The position numbers were made by a program, and so were the translations under genes. Positions 13,086 through 25,720 of a stretch of DNA of 64,000 bases are shown here, piece by piece (the first letter of the stretch is position 1; each line of letters starts with the position of its first letter). The notes under the pieces were generated by a model, which saw only the letters and a program-made list of their open reading frames with translations, had not been told where the DNA came from and searched no databases. The stretch lies in contig JAWPHD010011506.1 of the NCBI GenBank assembly GCA_037043455.1, forward strand, positions 1 to 64,000. Reading direction: 5' to 3'. Source of the stretch: Cyrtodaria siliqua (lineage: Eukaryota; Mollusca; Bivalvia; Adapedonta; Hiatellidae).

Positions 13086-13917
13086 GTATATATGTATATG
13101 GTGTCACTATTTCGGGATGATCTAGCCTGCCTCGCGTATAATAGTGAAGCGCGGTACAATATTTTCCAGGAAATATTTCTACACGATACATTGCTGTTGC
13201 CAGTGAAAACTTTACTTTATCTTCTACAATCTTTCAGTAGGTTTGTAATCGAGAGTCTTTTTGCGATATAATTATCTCAAGTATCACTGCCAATGGCCAT
13301 TACTACTTCCGATTTGATTTTATTCTGTTGTTTTCCTGAGCTACCTAGAACAATTAAAATGGTTTAAAGCTAGATATACAGTATATCTATTTTATTAATC
13401 TCTGTTATATAGTGTTTTATAATTAATTTTACAATATATACAATTATTGCACAATTGTTTTTTCGGTTTCATATCATAAACATATCATGAACTAAATATG
13501 AATTATTTGTATGTTATACATGTTATATGCTATAGATTATTTGATATAATAAAACAAATTTATTTAAAAACAGTATTACTTATATATTAATAACTGTCGT
13601 TGTTTTTAGTTGTTGTTCTTTTTTAAAATATGAAAAAAATGATATTATTGTTGTATGGGTAAAAGGTAAATCAGACTTGTTCAGAGGCGTAGGAACATTG
13701 AGTCATGGGAAGCCAGCCCTCCACCCACATAATATGAAAGGAGGGACACCGTTTGTTTTGAACTCTTATATTTTGCAACATTGTGTGTTGCAACCCCTTC
13801 TCCATCCTCACCCCAACCCACATTGTGTTCATCAACATGTATGGCAAGCAAACAAAAATGTTGTAAACAGTTTGAAAATATTCACTTGCCTTTTATTCCA
13901 GCAAAAGTAGTTATAAA
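13086..13917. other. No recognisable gene
   Basis: AT-rich spacer between two F1 copies. The short open frames at 13,023-13,271 and 13,677-13,910 have no recognisable motif. Confidence 0.5.
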
Positions 13918-14050
13918 AGTCGAACAGAAAATATAGCATTCAAGGACCATAATCAACCAAAAACACGTACAGAAACAAACACTTGTAACAAAGATGAATA
14001 AAAGGGTAGATATGACATCACAAACACAAAAGGCTGTCTACAGTTGAATC
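13918..14050 (+). repeat. Dispersed repeat family F1, copy b (partial)
   Basis: Matches the first half of the F1 family: AGCATTCAAGGACCATAATC, ACAGAAACAAACAC, AAGATGAATAAAAGG and GACATCACAAACACAAAAGG. It ends before the CTTGGAACGGTCAGTG core. Confidence 0.65.
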
Positions 14051-15344
14051 ACGCAACTATTCGGATAGTAAACGATCGAAAAATGTCCTTAACCGGCTTC
14101 ACTTGAACAATTGCGAATGAAATTGCAAAAACGTCCTCTCATTTTAGTCGAACGTTTTTCAACGATAACGAGTAATTCATGATGAGGAATCAGGGCCTTT
14201 TACCTTTTTAACAGTCATGTGTATGACTTTGTTAAGCTTATATAATATAGATATGGACTCTTAAGGCTTTGTCATATACACCTGATTTATTATTAGGTTA
14301 ATCACAGTGTCATGATTAGGTAAAATATGCATTATTTGGGAGTATAGTGTCTTAAAGCGGTGTACCCTGTGTCTGTTATCGTTTTATTCACGAGAAACGA
14401 AAGTAATACGAAAACTCGTTTATATGATGTACAATTAGTACTTGTTTAATACATGATGTACGTGTTGTGTTTGATGGTATTTTGTATTATCATCTGAATG
14501 GGATAATGTCCAGTAATGAATAAAAGTGCAGGTGAACGATTTAAAGATGTCTTTGTATAACATGGTTTCCCATATAGAAAGTAAATGTTGTTCCTTGGTT
14601 ATTTAGTTCACCTTCTAGCAAAGTAAATAGTTATCTTCATTGAGATCCAAAACCAAAGTATATTAAATAGGCTTGACTCCAGAATGTGCCCGAAATTAGT
14701 CGTGCTTTGATATTTACAACGATAACATATAAAGATGCATAGGGAATAATAATATTTAAACTAAAATAACACTTTCTGAAACAGGTTTAACAGACAAAAT
14801 ACTGTCAAAGTTCTCGAAAATACAATTCAGGGGACATTTTACATCAAGTGTTTGAATGCATTTCTCATACTTTATATACAAAATATTTTTTGGCCAACAT
14901 ATTTTCTACCCGTGCCAAACCCAGGGTCAAATCCTGAGCATTCATTCTGAAAGAATTTTGGAGGCATGCCCCAAATATTTTAATCGTTTAATTTAATTTT
15001 TTGTTATGTAGTGCGATCGTCATCTGTACCTGTAATACAGAATATTGTTTTCTATTGAAAAAAAACACCAGGTGTTATATTATAGAAAATAAGTTTCTGA
15101 AGTAGATCAAACAATCGATAATGTATCCATGTGTTTATCTAATTCAAATAATAATGTATAGAGCTACAATGGTTACCATTATCAGTAAGTTTATTGTTAA
15201 TCCCACCAGATTTATTGTGTATTTGTATACATGTTTCAATGTGATCATTAGTATAACATATATATGACATTACAATGCAATCTTATATGTGTCATGTGTT
15301 CAGTGGTCACAGATGAATGAAACCATCTGGATTTAACTAGATAA
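14051..15344. other. No recognisable gene
   Basis: AT-rich. No persistent open frame, RNA gene or repeat pairing was noticed. Confidence 0.5.
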
Positions 15345-15345
15345 C

Positions 15346-16010
15346 GACTTGAACCAGATCGCAGAGGTAACCATACAGGGTATTATTGAGAAGAAACGTC
15401 AGGCATTATCAACACTTGTTTATCCAGTTGGGAAAACATCTTTTCGAGCTCGAAAGACAACACAGGAGAGATTCTGTACCAGGATCGGTGCCAAGGTGAC
15501 GACAACGGGAGATAAAGAAGGTCCACAAGGAACTAAAATTTCCATGAAAGCCAACAGGAAAGCCAACATAACGTCCAATGATAGTTTGCGTGAGCTCCGC
15601 AGAACTCCTCTGCAGAATCTTCGTACAACAGAAAGAATTCGGCGTGGAAAAAAAAACGGGAAACCAAGAAAAGAGCAGCTTTCATCTCATGCAGATTCAC
15701 ATCATTAGTTCTAGGAGAAGAAAGGTTAGGACAGTTCGAAAGCAGCAACGAATTGGTTGAACAGTTCTTCAGAGATAGACATCTAGAGTTGTGTGGTAAT
15801 TAACTAAATGGAAATTGTAAAACGCATGTGTATCGGAAGAGTTGACCGAGATAACTTTTGACAAGACAGAAATAACTTGGAAAGACCTTGAAAACAAACG
15901 ATATAGTCAAGAAAATCAGATCCTGTTCTGCTGCCGGGCCCAGTAGAATACTCTCTAAAGTTTGCAAACAATGCTCGAAATATATTGTTTCCAATTACAG
16001 ATTTAGCTAC
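15346..16010 (+). pseudogene. Non-LTR retrotransposon fragment, pre-RT region
   Basis: An open stretch (15,349-15,708) followed by shifted frames to about 16,000 reads like the linker before a reverse transcriptase in a LINE polyprotein. There is a basic segment with RRTPLQNLRTTERIRRGK, then in another frame LGQFESSNELVEQFFRDRH, then KIRSCSAAGPSRILSKVCK. The last resembles the SAPGPxGxxYKVYKxC block that opens the RT domain in many mollusc LINEs. The rest of the RT is absent. Stops and two frame changes show decay. Recognition is by motif spacing only, and the clade is not assigned. Confidence 0.55.
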
Positions 16011-16730
16011 TTGCTCTAAAAATTAATATTATGAACATACAAAGAATCAATCAATATCATTAACAGAATCAGAAACTGTGATTATAAAATGATTGTATTA
16101 AATTGCTGCATATTGAACAATGTGATAAATATGTTGCATTGTTAAGACGATAGGGCCTTTATAAGTATTCACTGCTGAGATTGTGAGGCTCGCTCTATTC
16201 GGGATAAATCCCAAGGCCATCCACAGTTACAACTAGAAAGTTCTTATCCGATTGGTCTTTCTACTGCAACGAGAATCACTTTCAAAACCGTTTGACTTAT
16301 TCAGCGTCAGAACAACAACCAACCCGATTTTCTGGCCGATTTTCATCCGTAAGAAATCGACACTTTCTCGCCTGACTAGCCGGGCTGCCAGTTGACTGTT
16401 GACTGTTTTTTTGCTTTTCTACGGGCAGGAATATAAAGCCAAGAACATCACTGTTAAAGTACTATATATTTTTATACATATTTCTAGACCCAAAAGGAAT
16501 TTCATTTTTGGACGGTGTCGTCGTTATGCGACGTTCTAAGTAGGCAGTTTTTCAATTCTATTACAGTTTACTACAAAACTAACAACAGCTTTCTGGATGG
16601 CAGCGGAAGAAAAGAAGTTCCTAAAGAAGTGAATACAAAATTACAAACTAACCGATTTTTCAAAAAAATCGGTTCTGAAACTTGTTTATGTTTACAAAGA
16701 AAATAAATTAATGTTAATTTCTAGCTTTAG
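16011..16730. other. No recognisable gene
   Basis: Spacer between the LINE fragment and the DNA transposon. The 63-codon frame at 16,515-16,706 has no recognised motif. Confidence 0.5.
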
Positions 16731-18173
16731 CAGTGTGGCAATACCACGTGACCTATGATGTCATACAGCCTACAAAACCAAGACAAAAAATGTCAATATT
16801 GGCTCATGGGTTCTGAGATTTCTCTTATATTTAAATTCTTTTGCACATTGTGAGCACACATAAAGGCCTCCGTTTTGTGACATCGTAGTCTATGGACTTA
16901 GAACTGTACTGAAAATAATAAAAAATAAACTTCATAATGTGTTTGCATTTGATGAATTTTGAATTGAGCTTTACTGGTTAGCGTCATAGTTTCGGGACGT
17001 AAACACATCAATTGAAACAGCTGTATTTTACTGTTATCGTTTATATGTGTCTTGGCATCATTGTTAATTAAAATGAACATAGAATTAAAATACATACGTT
17101 TTTTAAATGTCTAGACATAGCATTCAAACCATTATAAACAGCTGAAAGGGCTACCCAATTTTAAGTTCTTTCACGGGCTACAACTCACTTTGATTATATC
17201 AACCTTCTGATGCTGTAATGTGACGTCATTGTAATTTCCAAAAATAAGCAAACTTGCATTTGGTGAAATTTTGAACACATTTGTCAGTTATTTTGCAAGT
17301 TGCGGTAAAAAAAAACGTAAAAACTTCCCAAATTAGGACGCCAACCAGTACCTTGAATTTAAGTTCCGATGTTAAATCTAAGATGGATGAAAATGACAGT
17401 TTTTGTCAACTATCACAAGATAGTCATTAGAGACGGTCCATTTATGTCAAGTGAAGGCAGGGGGTATAGGGCACCACCCCAATAATTTTGCCAATGTTAA
17501 TAAAAGTAGGCTACTTACTGCCAAAAATGCTATAATTTCACACCAAGTCCCTGGAACTCGCCCCCCCCCCCCCAACTCCCCCCAACTAGCAAGACTGGTG
17601 CCCCCAAATACATTTTGCTTCCTATGTCGCTGACATGTTTATATAGGTTAAATGTTTGACACAAATAACGTATTTCCATTAAAGATTGGCATTTTAGTCT
17701 ATCTGCAAATCAACTTGGAATGGATGCCGTTAACTTTCTGCTTGTAACTGGTGCCATTTGTTTGGCAAACTTGAATAAAAGGTAATTTCTGCATTAAAAT
17801 TTGACGTTTTGTCTCTAATATGGTTCGATGTGGTCTCTGGTGTTCCCGGTTGTAGTTGATCGGCTTTAAAATCATGCAAAAGCAAGAAAATGGAGGAAAC
17901 ACAGAACGGCTTGGAACAGAAGTCCGCTGTAATGCCAACAAACTTCAAGGTTTTTTTGAGTGTTGGAAAAACTACCCACCTTACGATAGCGAACCTGTTC
18001 TTCGTGGAAAGCTTATATTTTTCTGCTTAACATGGCCTATATGCCATAAAAATCGGAGAAGAAATAAAATACTTACAGCTATTTATAGACCTGAAGCGAG
18101 CTCAATATTGACATTTTTTGTCTTGGTTTTGTAGGCTGTATGACATCATAGGTCACGTGGTATTGCCAAACTG
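16731..18173. mobile_element. Non-autonomous DNA transposon with 71-bp terminal inverted repeats
   Basis: The ends 16,731-16,801 and 18,103-18,173 are reverse complements over 71 bp with one mismatch, starting CAGT(G/T)TGGCAATACC and containing CCACGTGACCTATGATGTCA. A 5-bp direct repeat TTTAG flanks them at 16,726-16,730 and 18,174-18,178. CAGTG-like termini fit the hAT superfamily, some members of which make 5-bp duplications, but that assignment is an inference. The interior has several short frames (for example 17,856-18,134) but no recognisable transposase, so it looks non-autonomous. Near-perfect ends suggest a fairly young insertion. A poly-C run lies at about 17,561-17,574. Confidence 0.85.
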
Positions 18174-18774
18174 TTTAGTGGATTTCTTTCAATGCGCACT
18201 TTCATGTTATTGAAAATTGGTCACGTGACAACAAACAAGACACACAAAGCTCAATTAAACGAGTAGTAACATAAACGGAGGATTGTGACCTTTTACGTGT
18301 TATTTTTTATATATTTATGATAATAAACCACTGGGAAATACTGGACAATAATGGTGACCTTTGCTGTTAAAGATTTTGGTTCAAGTTTGTTTCCAGTTGC
18401 TCAGTATCTTGGAAACGCCTGGATTGAACAAATTTAAACTATACACACGTTCCTCGTAGTGCAGTGCCATTACGCACACACGTCCCATAACTCTTACAAC
18501 AGCTAAGTAAGCCCCTTCTTGCCATAACTAATTAAGCCCCTTTTTCAACTTCATTTCGCATGAAATGTACATCTACTTGAACATTTCTTGACATATACCA
18601 TGCATTTGCTAAAATATATTGTTTTTATAGTCGAGCTTGAACATATATATATGTGTGGTTCAGCTTTGTATTTGTTACTTAAAAAGACATTTATTTCTGT
18701 TCAATGTTTTGGGTTTTCTCGTCGTTGTTTATTAATTTTTGACTTACCTTATAAACATATGTTGTTTTTTTTAT
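18174..18774. other. No recognisable gene
   Basis: AT-rich spacer. Nothing assigned. Confidence 0.5.
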
Positions 18775-19662
18775 CTCACCTGAGCCACAGGCTCAGTGAG
18801 CTATTGTTATCGGGTTTCTTCATCATCTGCCGTCCGCCCGTCCGTCCGTCATCCAACAACATTTTGGATGTGGACACTCAAGAGGTCACATTTTTCATCC
18901 GATCATTATGAAACTTTGTCAGATTATTTGGCTCAATACAAGCTGGGTCATCTGGGTCCAAAGCTGGATAAATGAAGGCCCTATCATCTTAACAAGGCAA
19001 AAAATAGCATTTTTAAATAAATCAAGGGCCATAACTCCGCTGTTACTGGTCCGATCTGGCTGGTTAAAAAATAGAAAAAAGAAAAAAATATACAAAAAAA
19101 AACTTAAAAAAATAAATAAAAAATAAAAAAATAGATGACATTTTTTTTTTATATAAAATAAAAAAAATTAAAAAAAATGAAGGAAAAATAAAATATTTAA
19201 AAAATAAATAAAATTATGAAACGAAAAACATATAATAATAATAATAAAAAAAATCAAATATAACATTATTAACGAAATCAAGAGCCGTAACTCCGCTGTT
19301 ACTGGAGCGATCTGGCTGTTTTTCAAACTTGTCCGAGCTCTCATTTATATTAACAATCTATTAAAGTTTGGTAAAGATCGGAATAAAAATGAAGGCCCTA
19401 TTGTCTTAAAGAGGCAAAATATAGCATTTTTAATTAAATCAAGGGCCATAACTCCGATGTTACTAGTCCGATCTGGCTGGTTTTCGAACTTGTCCGAGCT
19501 TTCATTGATATTAATCTTTTAAAGTTTGGTAAAATTCAGATGAAAAATGAAGTCCCAATCGTCTGAACAAGGTAAAAGTTATCAGACGGACGACGGACGG
19601 ACGGACGGACGACGGACAAATCGCCATCCCATAAGCTCTGCTGGCCCTTGGCCAGTAGAGCT
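18775..19662. repeat. Dispersed repeat bounded by inverted CCGTCCGT/ACGGACGG tracts
   Basis: Begins with CTCACCTGAGCCACAGGCTC and a CCGTCCG tract (about 18,829-18,850). It ends with an ACGGACGG tract (about 19,583-19,617) and GGCCCTTGGCCAGTAGAGCT. Inside, the phrases GGGCCATAACTCCG and TGTCCGAGCT recur at intervals of about 170 bp. A block rich in A and T (about 19,065-19,260) is low-complexity expansion. I associate this layout with a repeat class abundant in bivalves; no coding region is visible. Confidence 0.7.
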
Positions 19663-21240
19663 ATAAATATTGTGGAGATAGAAGCTGTATTTATCAGCTG
19701 ATCTATATGAAACTTTGTCATTATGTTTGTTTTGATGATATCTGATGTAAGTTTAAAATTGGGTCAAAAATTATATCACTGAGAAATCATGTTGACAATG
19801 TAGAAATAAGTGTAAAAGTCGAACAGGAAATGCAGCTTTCACAGAACACAGAAACCCAAAAACACGCAAAAAGACAAATATGAATGGCAATGTTAATAAG
19901 GAATAAAGGGCATATGACGTGACAAACACAAAAATGGTTGACAAAAGGGCTACCGCCTTGGAACGGTCAGTGACGAAAAAGGCCGCTGGGGGTTTAAACC
20001 AGCTTCTAGGGTGCACCAAAACTCACACTTATCCTACTGTCATCCCAATAAAATGGGACCGTGTAAATAAAGAAATCCCCGCCATGAACTATTCTCCAAC
20101 CAACAAGATAGCATTAGTAGGCAATATAAGTTAAACACAAAGATGCTCGTGTATGTATAAAAACAAAAAGCACTAGCCTCGAAAGCCACAAAGAAGGTAC
20201 TCAGTGACTTGGCAGAAGCCAGAGCAAAAAGAGAATAAACCATTGAGGGCACGACAAGACAATATTGCAGACAAACATCACCGTCCTTTTGGTCTTTAGG
20301 TCGACATCATCATAGGGTCCACAACCTGTCAGGCATCGCACAATTAAAGAGGAAAGCATAATGGCGAACTGTAAATGGATCCACCACCAAGCATTACAGT
20401 CCGTTACAAAATGATAAGGTCATAACCTCCTTTGATAAACCTTTTAACAAAGATATTATGAAAATGATCATGACCAAGGATCTTACGAAGTTTGTAAATC
20501 ACGTCACCTTAGAAGAAATATAAGAAGATCGGACAGGGAAAGTAGCATTCAAGGAGGACAGTCAACAACAAAACACAGAAACAAACACGCAAACAGACAA
20601 ACAGAAGTTGTATTTATCGTCTAATTGTTCTTGGAACTTTGTCAGATTGATTGTCTCAATAAAAGGTAGATTGAGTTCGAAATTGGGTTTTCTGGATTTA
20701 ATAAATAGGTCACTCGGCCAAATAATAGGAAAAACGTATGGACACCCCCGAAGATTTATTAATCATCTGATTTTCATTAAACAATTGCCAGAATATTTGT
20801 CTCAATGAAAGCTGGATTGAGTTTGAAACTGTGTCATCTGGGCTTAAACTCTACGTCACTAGGTCAAATGATAGAAAAAACTTGCGGACACTACAGAAGC
20901 TATATTTATCATCTAATATGTGTGAACCTTTGTCAGGATGTTTGTCTTGATGATGGTTGTTTTGCCTATGCAACTGGGTTTCCTAGGGTGAAAAACTAGG
21001 TCAGTAGGTTAAATAATCGAAAAAGAATGTTGACACTCTAGAAGTTTTATATATTATCTGCTCTCCGTGAATCTGGGTTGAGATTGAAACTGTGTCATCT
21101 GGGATCAAAAACTAGGTCACTAGGGCAGATAATAGAAAAACCTTGTGTACACTCTAGAAGTTGTATTTAACATTTGTTCTTTATAAAACTTTGTTGCCAT
21201 GCGGTTCGTGATTTCCTGCCAGGGTTATGACCATTTTCTT
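19663..21240. repeat. Tandem-repeat element, units of about 150-190 bp, interrupted
   Basis: Units contain GAAACTTTGTCA, TGTTTGTCTTGATGATG, AACTGTGTCATCTGGG, ACTAGGTCACTAGG and AATAATAGAAAAA in that order at about 19,680-19,790 and again at 20,600-21,190. The intervening 19,810-20,600 is F1-family DNA that appears to have been inserted into the array. The open frames at 20,608-20,808 and 20,805-20,999 simply run across units. Confidence 0.7.
19812..20300 (+). repeat. Dispersed repeat family F1, copy c
   Basis: Carries the family core CTTGGAACGGTCAGTG at about 19,955 and the following CCGCTGGGGGTTTAAACCAG. It continues through GACCGTGTAAATAAAG with weaker similarity to the copy at 40.6-41.1 kb. 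A further short F1 start (AGCATTCAAGGAGGACAGTC) lies at about 20,533-20,600. Confidence 0.7.
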
Positions 21241-23456
21241 CATTTTTTAAAAAGCAAAACTTGTCTCCTCTGCCATATCGTCGTCCCTTTCTGGTTTGAT
21301 GATTCTGGGTAGATTTATTAGCCCTTATTTGTTTACCAGTCCATGCTTCACATTTTGGACTTCTCCTTGGATTTTCCTTACACTAGGTACATGTATCAGA
21401 ATTAAGTATGGTTTTACATATTATTATCATGTTCCGGGTTGGATGATATCACTTGCTGGAATGGGGGCGAGGGGTTGTGAGACGACATCTGATTTTGATA
21501 CAGTTGTTAATGCCTTTGCTGATGACAGCTCACCTTGACAGGCTTTGATCATGGCTTGTCACATTTGAGAATTTTAAAGATTTTTCCTGGACGTTACGAT
21601 TACAAATAAACTGCATTGCTTATTATCATTTATACTATTTTGTAACAACTACTTACCATGATCATTTGATACCATTTAATTGTTACACCGAAGTGTTCCG
21701 TTGTTATCTTCGACCTCAGTTTTTGTAAAATAAAAAAATAAAAAAAAGATAACATATATTAATTTCATCATTTAACAGCTATCTGCTGCTAATGCAAACT
21801 TTTCCCACAACATTGCTGTACAGGTTCATATAGTTCTTCCTAGACAAGTTTGAAACCCCATTACTTCATTCTCAAACACTATGAGGCAAGAGAGAGAGAA
21901 TTATGTCAGTGATTACACAATGAATAGCAATACCCTGTCAAGTTATGTAATCTGTTTAACGTGCATTCTAAATTATAACTTGTCCTAAGTCAACAGGCGT
22001 CTGATATTAAAACAAAATTATCAGTGACATGGTGTGTCATTGACAGCATGTGACGTAGACACACCTATGATACTCTTCATCGTATATATATATGTACGCC
22101 ATCAATCCGTATGTCGTGTGTTATAATTAATGTTTGGACAAAATAAGTAAACAATGAATACAATAATTCACCGAACAACTAGATATGAACGGCTTATTAC
22201 AGACGCAATGTGTTTCTTCCTAAACATCATTTATGTTTAAATTTGGAACTTGAAGGTAAGTCAGCAATGTCATATAAAACTAATCTTCCGCTAATAAAAG
22301 ATGGCGACTAATCCGGAAGTCAAAAACAAACAATAGTTTAGTAAAACACGAATAAATGATATGGTTTAAACATATTTTGGCTTTCAAAAGTTTACAAAGT
22401 TTCATATATTACAGACATTATTGAAGAGTGTGTTTTGGTCATTTAAATAATTGCACGATTTAGAGACGAAACAAGTTATACTACGCATTTGCTAAAATAA
22501 AACTTTTTGAATATCGCCTATAATAGTATTTTGGTTTATACAGACCATTTCATTTAGGAATTGGATTACTATTTAACAATTATAATTGATAAACGTAGTA
22601 TGTGTCCTTATTTCTCCCATTTCTAGTCAAATAAAATATCTATCTTACATGATACGTCATGACGTCACGTTGGCGTCGCCTTATTCTAGCGTTAATCAAA
22701 TACAGTTATTGAAGTTTTATGCCTGTACGAAGCGCATAATGGGAGGGAAATAATCTCAAATTAGCAGAGCTTCGTCGCTGGTTATTATTCTGACCCTCGG
22801 CTGAGATTTCCCTATCTCACATGGATACTCATGATAGATTTTTTATAATTTTTGCTGACATGATTGCAGGACTTGGGATCCTTCGAAAGAAATGAACAGA
22901 TGCATATTACACCTATTACACCACATTAACGGGAGTACATCACTGTTGGCATCATATTAGAATTGTTTAAATACACGGTGGATTGACTCAACTTACAACC
23001 GCTTTACCTGAAGCCTGGTAGCCATCTAACGGACCCTGGCCCGTAACGGACACTGGCATGTAACGGACTCTGGCCGTTATCTCTTTATAGTCCCTATACT
23101 ACTTAGTGTTAACCATAGATGTATCGATAGTCTCTATGTAGGTCATTCTCTTAATTTTGAAGAGAGATGGTAGTAAAATATTCAAAAATAACTGGTGCAA
23201 GTCTACGAAAATCGGAGGATTTCACACAAGAAGGTTAAGCACAAAAGTAGGTTAAGCACAAAGGCCTGATAAGTCTCGTTGTTATTTATAATTCCTAATT
23301 CCTAATTCCTAATTAGTATGCTTTATCATAGGCAACTGTTAATGCTCCATCGACATGTTTGCACCTTGTGATGTATTTAATTGGTAATTTTCATAGCTTT
23401 CTTTTTAAACAATGTTGTCCTCAAAGCTTGATGTACATGTACTCCGATATTATACT
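21241..23456. other. No recognisable gene; short AACGGAC tandem
   Basis: Mostly unassigned AT-rich DNA. At about 23,027-23,075 three imperfect copies of TAACGGAC(A/T)CTGGC occur. At 22,740-22,830 a more GC-rich patch with GGGAGGGAAATAATCTC looks like part of a dispersed element, but no partner occurs in this window. The 80-codon frame at 21,296-21,538 shows no motif. Confidence 0.5.
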
Positions 23457-23460
23457 TTAA

Positions 23461-23735
23461 AGGGACACATGACACTCTTGAAGTGTTTATCAAAGCGAGT
23501 AGTGTCTCGATTTATTTACTTTAAAACTGATTGCATATACTTAAATAATATTTGAGTTTTTATTTTTTCATACTCTACCATAGATTAAAATATATTATTG
23601 GTGCAATATAATCAATATGCAAAAACAGTATGCGTTATACTATTCTTATATTAATAATAATTATTGAACAAATGCAAGTTATGTAGAAAACTAATGGGAT
23701 GCCGTGATTAAAAATCAAGATTGTCATGTGTCCCT
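23461..23735. mobile_element. TTAA-flanked MITE, copy 1
   Basis: A 275-bp element with ends AGGGACACATGACA and the inverted TGTCATGTGTCCCT. It is flanked by TTAA at 23,457-23,460 and 23,736-23,739. A diverged, longer relative lies at 30,541-31,285. TTAA target duplication suggests piggyBac-type mobilisation, but the terminal bases are not the usual CCC, so the superfamily is tentative. No coding content. Confidence 0.8.
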
Positions 23736-23739
23736 TTAA

Positions 23740-25480
23740 ACACATTGACTTGCTCGATGACCAGTACATGTAAGTAATAACACTATATTAAAGAGGCTCT
23801 ACCTATATCTTTTTGTCCACCAACTGATATAAACTTTACTTAATTATAAAGAGGACTATGAAAAAGGTAAATGGCAATAATTTCACCCAATGTAATATGC
23901 GTTTTGCTGGGGAAAAACAGGATTGAGAAGATCGGATTTTTGAAATGGTATTCGTAATTGTTTTAGACAAGCGGATTGCGGAGATTTTCCGATCTTAATC
24001 GTTTACAATCGGATCTACCTCGTCTGATTAGCGAAGAGTTCCTATCGATTCGTTTGCTATCGGAACTGCGCCGAATAGTTTGTAATTGCATTGCGCATGT
24101 CGAGAAAATCCGTAAAAACTCGTAGTTCTCCGGCAGGAATAAACGGATGGGCAGCATTTTATTCAAGATATTGTTTTGATCATAATTAACAATTTACAGA
24201 ACTGGAATACGAACCATGTTTCTTCTTAGAATACTCATACAATAGCTTTGTATACATATAAATGCAGTAATATTGAGTATTTAATATTTTACATTAAAAA
24301 TCGCGTAGATATAGGTAGTGCCTCTTTAAATGTAGAGCGATCTTATGAAGCCGGTAAAAGGTATGTGTCGTATACAGTATTTTCGCAAGCTGATCATAAC
24401 AAAATGGGTTGAAGTCCAATTCATGTAGTGCAAACTGCATTGCTCAAAACTAAGGTCAACTTTGATGAGATAGGCGACCAGTGTAACCAGATATTGTAAC
24501 ATGACCAAATGTCTAAACATTTATTAAATTTGTTTATCGAAGTATGTTAAATCTTGCAAGCTTAAAGTTTGCCCCACATACATGCAGTGTATAGATCAAG
24601 CAAAATGTTATCAAGATAATTATGAATCTGTTTACATCAAATATGTAAATCCTAATCGCGTTTGCAACTAAATGTTTAATCGCGGTAACACAGACTAGTA
24701 TAGTCCTTCAAAGTATTCCCCCCTTTACTCATCGCTTGATTCATTCCTGATATGTTTTGATTTCGGCATATAACCAAAATGACATGTTGTTATAGAAACA
24801 CACTTCGGTGATTGCTAAAGTTGAACATCGCTAGTGCCTGTGCTCAGAGGCAAAAATCAAGCCTTGCCTTAGTCCAAATTACTTTTAACGTCCTAAGAGG
24901 GTCTAAGAAGTAAACATCATTTGAATATAACAATTATTTTTTTGTTTAACGGTTCATCAACGTACAATTATTGCTCATTATAAAAACTAAAAGAGAGATA
25001 AATCAGATACAGAGTAAACCGGTATCACACATTTGTAACAAACGCATTTTAAGCTCTGGTTACTTGCACGGCCAAAAGGTTCCAGTACACTGCACTAGAC
25101 GGCCCAGTTAGTCACATTTCTATGGTTGGCTAAAAATTAAACACATATCGTAAATGAGTCTGTATGCCCCTTCCATAGTAAAGAGTAAAGTGAGAATGTT
25201 GACAATCATTTAAAATCTCAAACCGTGTTAGAATTCTGGGAAGCTTTCTTTATCTTTGCAAATAAACATGTTCTAAGATACATTTATTCAGCTGTATACT
25301 AAACACCGGCGACGTTATTTTTACCCATTGCAATTGCATACCCTGTCTATTTAGCGGTTTGGCATGTACTGTAATTTGAAAACTGTTTGTAAATGGAATG
25401 GTAACTATACCTAGTGATAAAAAACAAAAACAATTTGAATCAAAAAAATTAACGCCATCATTTCATAGAGAAAAAAATAT
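23740..25480. other. No recognisable gene
   Basis: Unassigned. A weak match to the 3' region of the SINE at 8.73 kb (GTTTAACGGTTCATCAACG) occurs at about 24,951. Minus-strand frames at 23,963-24,166 and 24,326-24,520 have no motif. Confidence 0.45.
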
Positions 25481-25489
25481 AATAAAACT

Positions 25490-25705
25490 CTATTAAATTA
25501 ATAGCTGGAACAACAATAAGACGAGGGATTTCTTGGACTACTTGCATCACTAGAATTCCTTTAATTGGATCCCTTATTAGTTGTTTGACAGGCAAAGCTT
25601 TACAAGTAGATAGAAAAGGGAAAATATTAAGAGTTTGTCCTGGAAATGGTTTACAAGTAGATTCACAAATTAGAGCATATTGAAGTATCCCATTTGTAAA
25701 AAACA
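25490..25705 (+). pseudogene. Possible Polinton minor-capsid-like remnant
   Basis: One plus frame reads a hydrophobic IPLIGSLISCLTGKALQ-like segment, a spacer with GNGLQVDS, then IPFVKNIKFQK before a frame change into the protease at 25,721. A hydrophobic Gly-rich stretch followed by a short PFKNIP-like block directly ahead of the protease is a layout I associate with Polinton-like elements of molluscs. The evidence is weak on its own and rests mainly on adjacency to the protease. Stops are present. Confidence 0.4.
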
Positions 25706-25720
25706 TTAAATTTCAAAAAG

